From: JBGLNJ01 sp964353405
Lineage (GTDB): Bacteria; Chloroflexota; Anaerolineae; Fen-1058
Reading direction: 5' to 3'
Assembly (NCBI GenBank): GCA_964353405.1
Contig: CAYGWJ010000421.1
Span: 1-7,128 of the forward strand
Length of the DNA stretch: 7,128 bases
In this document: piece by piece, positions 4,702 to 7,128 of the stretch
How positions within the stretch are numbered: the first letter of the stretch is position 1
Layout of the letters: each line of letters starts with the position of its first letter
Position numbers and translations under genes: made by a program
Notes under the pieces: generated by a model
Databases searched by the model: none
Seen by the model: only the letters and a program-made list of their open reading frames with translations
Told to the model about the DNA's origin: nothing

Positions 4702-6630
4702 GTGGGAAAAATCATCGGAATTGACTTGGGCACGACAAATTCGGTCGTAGCAATAATGGAGGGGGGCAAGCCCATTGTCATTCCAAATGCCGAGGGAGAG
4801 AGAGTGACCCCCTCAGTGATCGCATTGGACCCTACTACAGGCAAGTTAATAGTGGGGACGCCGGCTAAGCGGCAAGCCGTGACGAACCCGCAGAGCACGG
4901 TCTTTTCTATTAAGCGATTTATCGGATGCAAGTTTGGCGATCCTGCTATCCAGCAAGATGTACGCCTTGCACCTTTTAAGGTTTGTGAAACCAACGACGG
5001 TGGTATCTCGGTCCCGATGGGTGAAACAGAGTACTCACCGACAGGGTTATTGGCTATCCTTTTGCGGAAACTGAAACGGGACATGGAAGCACATGTTGGG
5101 GAGTCGGTGACATTGGCCGTCATTACCGTGCCAGCCTACTTTAACGATTCGCAGCGCCAAGCTGTCAAAGACGCCGGTCGCATTGCTGAATTAGATGTGC
5201 TGCGCATCATCAATGAACCTACAGCCGCTTCTCTGGCCTATGGGTTGCACAAAAGGGATGACAGAATAATAGCCGTGTATCACCTTGGTGGCGGTACCCT
5301 GGACATCTCTATTCTCGACATCGGCCAAGGCGTTTTCGAGGTCAAAGCAACGAACGGCGACACTCATCTAGGTGGTGATGATTTTGACCAGCGGATCATT
5401 GACTGGCTCTGTGACGAATTCCGAAAGGAACAGGCCATTGATCTTCGTCAGAACAGAGCGGCGCTGCAGCGTCTGAAATGGGCAGCAGAGAAGGCCAAGT
5501 GCGAACTCTCCGTGGCGTCTCAGGCGGAGATCGACTTGCCCTATATCACCGCCAAGGACGGCACCCATAGACATTTGTTGATGACCTTGACCAGGGCGAG
5601 ACTTGAGGAGCTAGTCGGTGAATTGATTGAGAGGACCCTGGCTCCGTGCAAGCGAGCACTCGAAGATGCACGTCTCACTACCGCTGATGTTGACGAGGTT
5701 GTGCTGGTCGGTCAGCAAACACGCATGCCGGCTGTACGGGCAGCGGTGGAAAAGTTCTTTGGTAGGGTTCCCTGTCGGGGAGTAGATCCTGCTGAAGTTG
5801 TGGCTTTGGGAGCAGCCGTTCAGGGTGGCGTGCTCGGCGGAGAGATAGGGGACATTATGCTCCTGGATGTGACCCCGCTCACCTTGAGTATTGAGACCCT
5901 GGGTGGTGTGGCGACGGCTCTCATCGAACGCAATACCACCATCCCATATCGCAAGAGCCAAATCTTTTCCACGACGTCGGACATGCAGACGAGAGTGGAG
6001 ATTCACGTCACGCAAGGCGAGCGCCCGATGTCGGCGGACAACAAGACGCTGGGCAGCTTTATTCTCGACGGCATCCCGCCCGCGCTGCGCGGTGTGCCGC
6101 AAATCGAAGTGACGTTCGATATTGACGCGAACGGCATCCTCAACGTCCAGGCTAGAGACACGGCCACGGGGCAGGAGAGAAGGGTGACAATCATCCCCCC
6201 GGTCGCGGTCATTTCTAGGAGCGAACTGACGGACGTACAGGCCCGCAGCGATGCCGGGGCCATGATTAATAAGGTGGAAGAAAGTTTGTCCGAACAGGGT
6301 GACCGTCTAACACCTCACGTAAGAAGTATCGTGGACTGCAAGGTATCGGCCCTCCATCTGGCTTTACAGGGTGGGAATATCGTTCAAGTTAGCCGCAGAA
6401 CCCAAGAGTTGAGCATTGTTCTCCAGTGCATTGAGGCGTTGGGAGAGTCCAACAGTGCAAGAGCTGTAGAGTCGCTCATCAAGCTTCTTGTGGAAGAAGA
6501 TGATAAACAAGTTCGCGGGTACATCAGACGGGCCTTGCGCCAGATAGGTGACGCAAGAGTTGATGAAGTATTGAGACCAAGAACATGGCAAGAGAAGCTA
6601 TTAGGGCGCAGACTGTGGGTGGACCAGTGA
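4702..6630 (+). CDS. Divergent DnaK-like Hsp70 with altered ATP site and HEAT-like C-terminus
   Basis: 642 residues from GTG. Nucleotide-binding domain about 1-380: phosphate-1 loop IGIDLGTTNSVVA (5-17), Lys71 in SIKRFIG, VPAYFNDSQRQAVKDAGR (143-160), INEPTAASLAYGL (170-182). In phosphate-2, VYHLGGGTLDIS has His194 where DnaK has Asp194; Thr199 is kept. The adenosine motif VGQQTRMP has Gln338 for Gly. Linker IMLLDVTPLTL (385-395) is canonical. Substrate-binding beta domain about 396-496 is intact. The helical lid lacks about 17 residues of its first helices (between Ile497 and Val512), keeps the later helices (512-575), and ends in a HEAT-like segment (ARAVESLIKLLVEE, VRGYIRRALRQIGD) with a basic Trp-containing tail. 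The EEVD-like/acidic DnaK tail is absent. In the family this is an ATP-driven protein-folding chaperone working with DnaJ and GrpE, neither of which is here. ATPase activity may be impaired. Not the housekeeping DnaK; probably specialised or horizontally acquired. Confidence 0.88.
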   Translation: MGKIIGIDLGTTNSVVAIMEGGKPIVIPNAEGERVTPSVIALDPTTGKLIVGTPAKRQAVTNPQSTVFSIKRFIGCKFGDPAIQQDVRLAPFKVCETNDGGISVPMGETEYSPTGLLAILLRKLKRDMEAHVGESVTLAVITVPAYFNDSQRQAVKDAGRIAELDVLRIINEPTAASLAYGLHKRDDRIIAVYHLGGGTLDISILDIGQGVFEVKATNGDTHLGGDDFDQRIIDWLCDEFRKEQAIDLRQNRAALQRLKWAAEKAKCELSVASQAEIDLPYITAKDGTHRHLLMTLTRARLEELVGELIERTLAPCKRALEDARLTTADVDEVVLVGQQTRMPAVRAAVEKFFGRVPCRGVDPAEVVALGAAVQGGVLGGEIGDIMLLDVTPLTLSIETLGGVATALIERNTTIPYRKSQIFSTTSDMQTRVEIHVTQGERPMSADNKTLGSFILDGIPPALRGVPQIEVTFDIDANGILNVQARDTATGQERRVTIIPPVAVISRSELTDVQARSDAGAMINKVEESLSEQGDRLTPHVRSIVDCKVSALHLALQGGNIVQVSRRTQELSIVLQCIEALGESNSARAVESLIKLLVEEDDKQVRGYIRRALRQIGDARVDEVLRPRTWQEKLLGRRLWVDQ

Positions 6631-6642
6631 CGAGGTTACAAA
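6627..6642 (+). repeat. Two decayed octamer units at the Hsp70 stop
   Basis: GTGACGAG and GTTACAAA, each one or two changes from GTGACAAG; the first unit includes the TGA stop, as at 4497. Short, so chance is possible. Confidence 0.4.
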
Positions 6643-6676
6643 AAAGTCGGTGTGGATTTCATTCTGGCGGTGAGAA

Positions 6677-6687
6677 AAGGGGGTGAG
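6677..6687 (+). promoter_or_regulatory. Ribosome binding site of hdrA
   Basis: AAGGGGGTGAG, 3 bases before ATG 6691 if the whole purine run is counted. It is close to the GGAGGTGA anti-SD complement and supports the ATG that gives the normal HdrA N-terminus. No clear promoter was found in the 60-base gap to the Hsp70 gene. Confidence 0.6.
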
Positions 6688-6690
6688 TGT

Positions 6691-7128
6691 ATGAGTGAAG
6701 ACTTGCGAATTGGTGTTTTCGTCTGCGAGTGCGGACGCAACATCGCGGGCACGGTGGACTGCGAGGCGGTGCGCGCGCATGGGGCCACGTTGCCCGACGT
6801 GGTCATCGCGCAGCGCAATCGCTATACGTGCAGCGACCCCGGCCAGCAGGAAATCAAGCGGGCGATTGCCGAGCACAATCTCAATCGCGTTGTGGTCGCT
6901 TCATGCTCGCCGCGCCTGCACGAGCCGACCTTTCGCGCGTGCCTGGCGCAGGCCGGGCTCAACCCGTACCTGCTCGACATGGCGAATATCCGCGAGCAGT
7001 GCTCGTGGGTGCATCAAGCTGATCCGGTCGGCGCGACGCGCAAGGCGATGGACGCGGTGACAATGGGCGTGGCCCGCGCGCGGCATCTGTCTCCTCAACG
7101 CGAAGGCGAGGTGCCCGTCACCAAAGCC
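6691..7128 (+). CDS. hdrA: Heterodisulfide reductase subunit A (HdrA) family protein, 3' partial
   Basis: 146 residues, open to the right edge. The N-terminal HdrA domain is clear: RIGVFVCECGRNIAG (6-20) with C12 and C14, YTCSDPGQ (45-52), RVVVASCSPRLHEPTFRACL (66-85), and NPYLLDMANIREQCSWVH (91-108). The FAD-binding GxGxxG motif expected next (usually shortly after V-P-V-T-K-A) lies beyond the window. HdrA is an iron-sulfur flavoprotein which, with HdrB/HdrC and a hydrogenase, formate dehydrogenase or MvhD-type partner, bifurcates electrons between ferredoxin and a second acceptor. Bacterial relatives often lie beside HdrD-like, ETF and acyl-CoA dehydrogenase genes. The HdrD-like gene at the left edge is the only other Hdr subunit seen. 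Its GC-rich codon use matches the acyl-CoA dehydrogenase and differs from the adjoining Hsp70. Confidence 0.93.
   Translation, partial: MSEDLRIGVFVCECGRNIAGTVDCEAVRAHGATLPDVVIAQRNRYTCSDPGQQEIKRAIAEHNLNRVVVASCSPRLHEPTFRACLAQAGLNPYLLDMANIREQCSWVHQADPVGATRKAMDAVTMGVARARHLSPQREGEVPVTKA

Overview
The window looks like a piece of a GC-rich (about 55-65%) bacterial chromosome from an anaerobe, most plausibly an Anaerolineae-like member of the Chloroflexota. That placement is an inference. It rests on the Hdr/acyl-CoA dehydrogenase gene content, on AT-rich heptamer and GTGACAAG-type octamer repeats scattered through linkers and intergenic gaps, and on BrnT/BrnA and retropepsin-like accessory pairs. 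No rRNA or other marker gene is present to prove it.

Layout. 1-784 (+): 3' part of an HdrB/HdrD-type iron-sulfur oxidoreductase with two intact CCG domains. Heptamer repeats occupy the stretch before CCG domain 1 and the linker between the domains. 762-1573 (-): a translationally coupled two-gene unit, a Phd-like/DUF5678-like protein followed by a small retropepsin-like protein whose catalytic Asp is Asn. 1668-2903 (+): an acyl-CoA dehydrogenase with the IVD/LCAD-type placement of the catalytic Glu. 2916-3749 (+): a small MscS-family channel. 3802-4342 (-): a brnT-brnA toxin-antitoxin operon with a good promoter. 4417-4500 (+): the last 27 codons of a second, lost acyl-CoA dehydrogenase. 4528-4665 (-): the last 45 codons of a second, lost brnA. 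4702-6630 (+): a divergent DnaK-like Hsp70. 6691 to the end (+): the N-terminal 146 residues of HdrA.

The outer genes (HdrD-like, acyl-CoA dehydrogenase, HdrA) fit one redox theme: electrons from acyl-CoA oxidation moving through Hdr-type iron-sulfur proteins, possibly with flavin-based bifurcation. The material between the acyl-CoA dehydrogenase and HdrA does not fit that theme and reads as a layered insertion/deletion scar. The window seems to have once held a second acyl-CoA dehydrogenase just upstream of hdrA. It was cut down to its tail by a brnTA cassette, a second brnA was cut down to its tail, and the Hsp70 gene with its own ribosome binding site now abuts that fragment.

Most notable for follow-up: the Hsp70 has His at the position of the DnaK phosphate-2 Asp, Gln for a glycine of the adenosine motif, a shortened lid, a HEAT-like C-terminus and mosaic base composition. 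Also notable are the two nested gene remnants, the frame-neutral heptamer repeats inside a redox enzyme, and octamer repeats that supply both a Shine-Dalgarno sequence and a -35 box.
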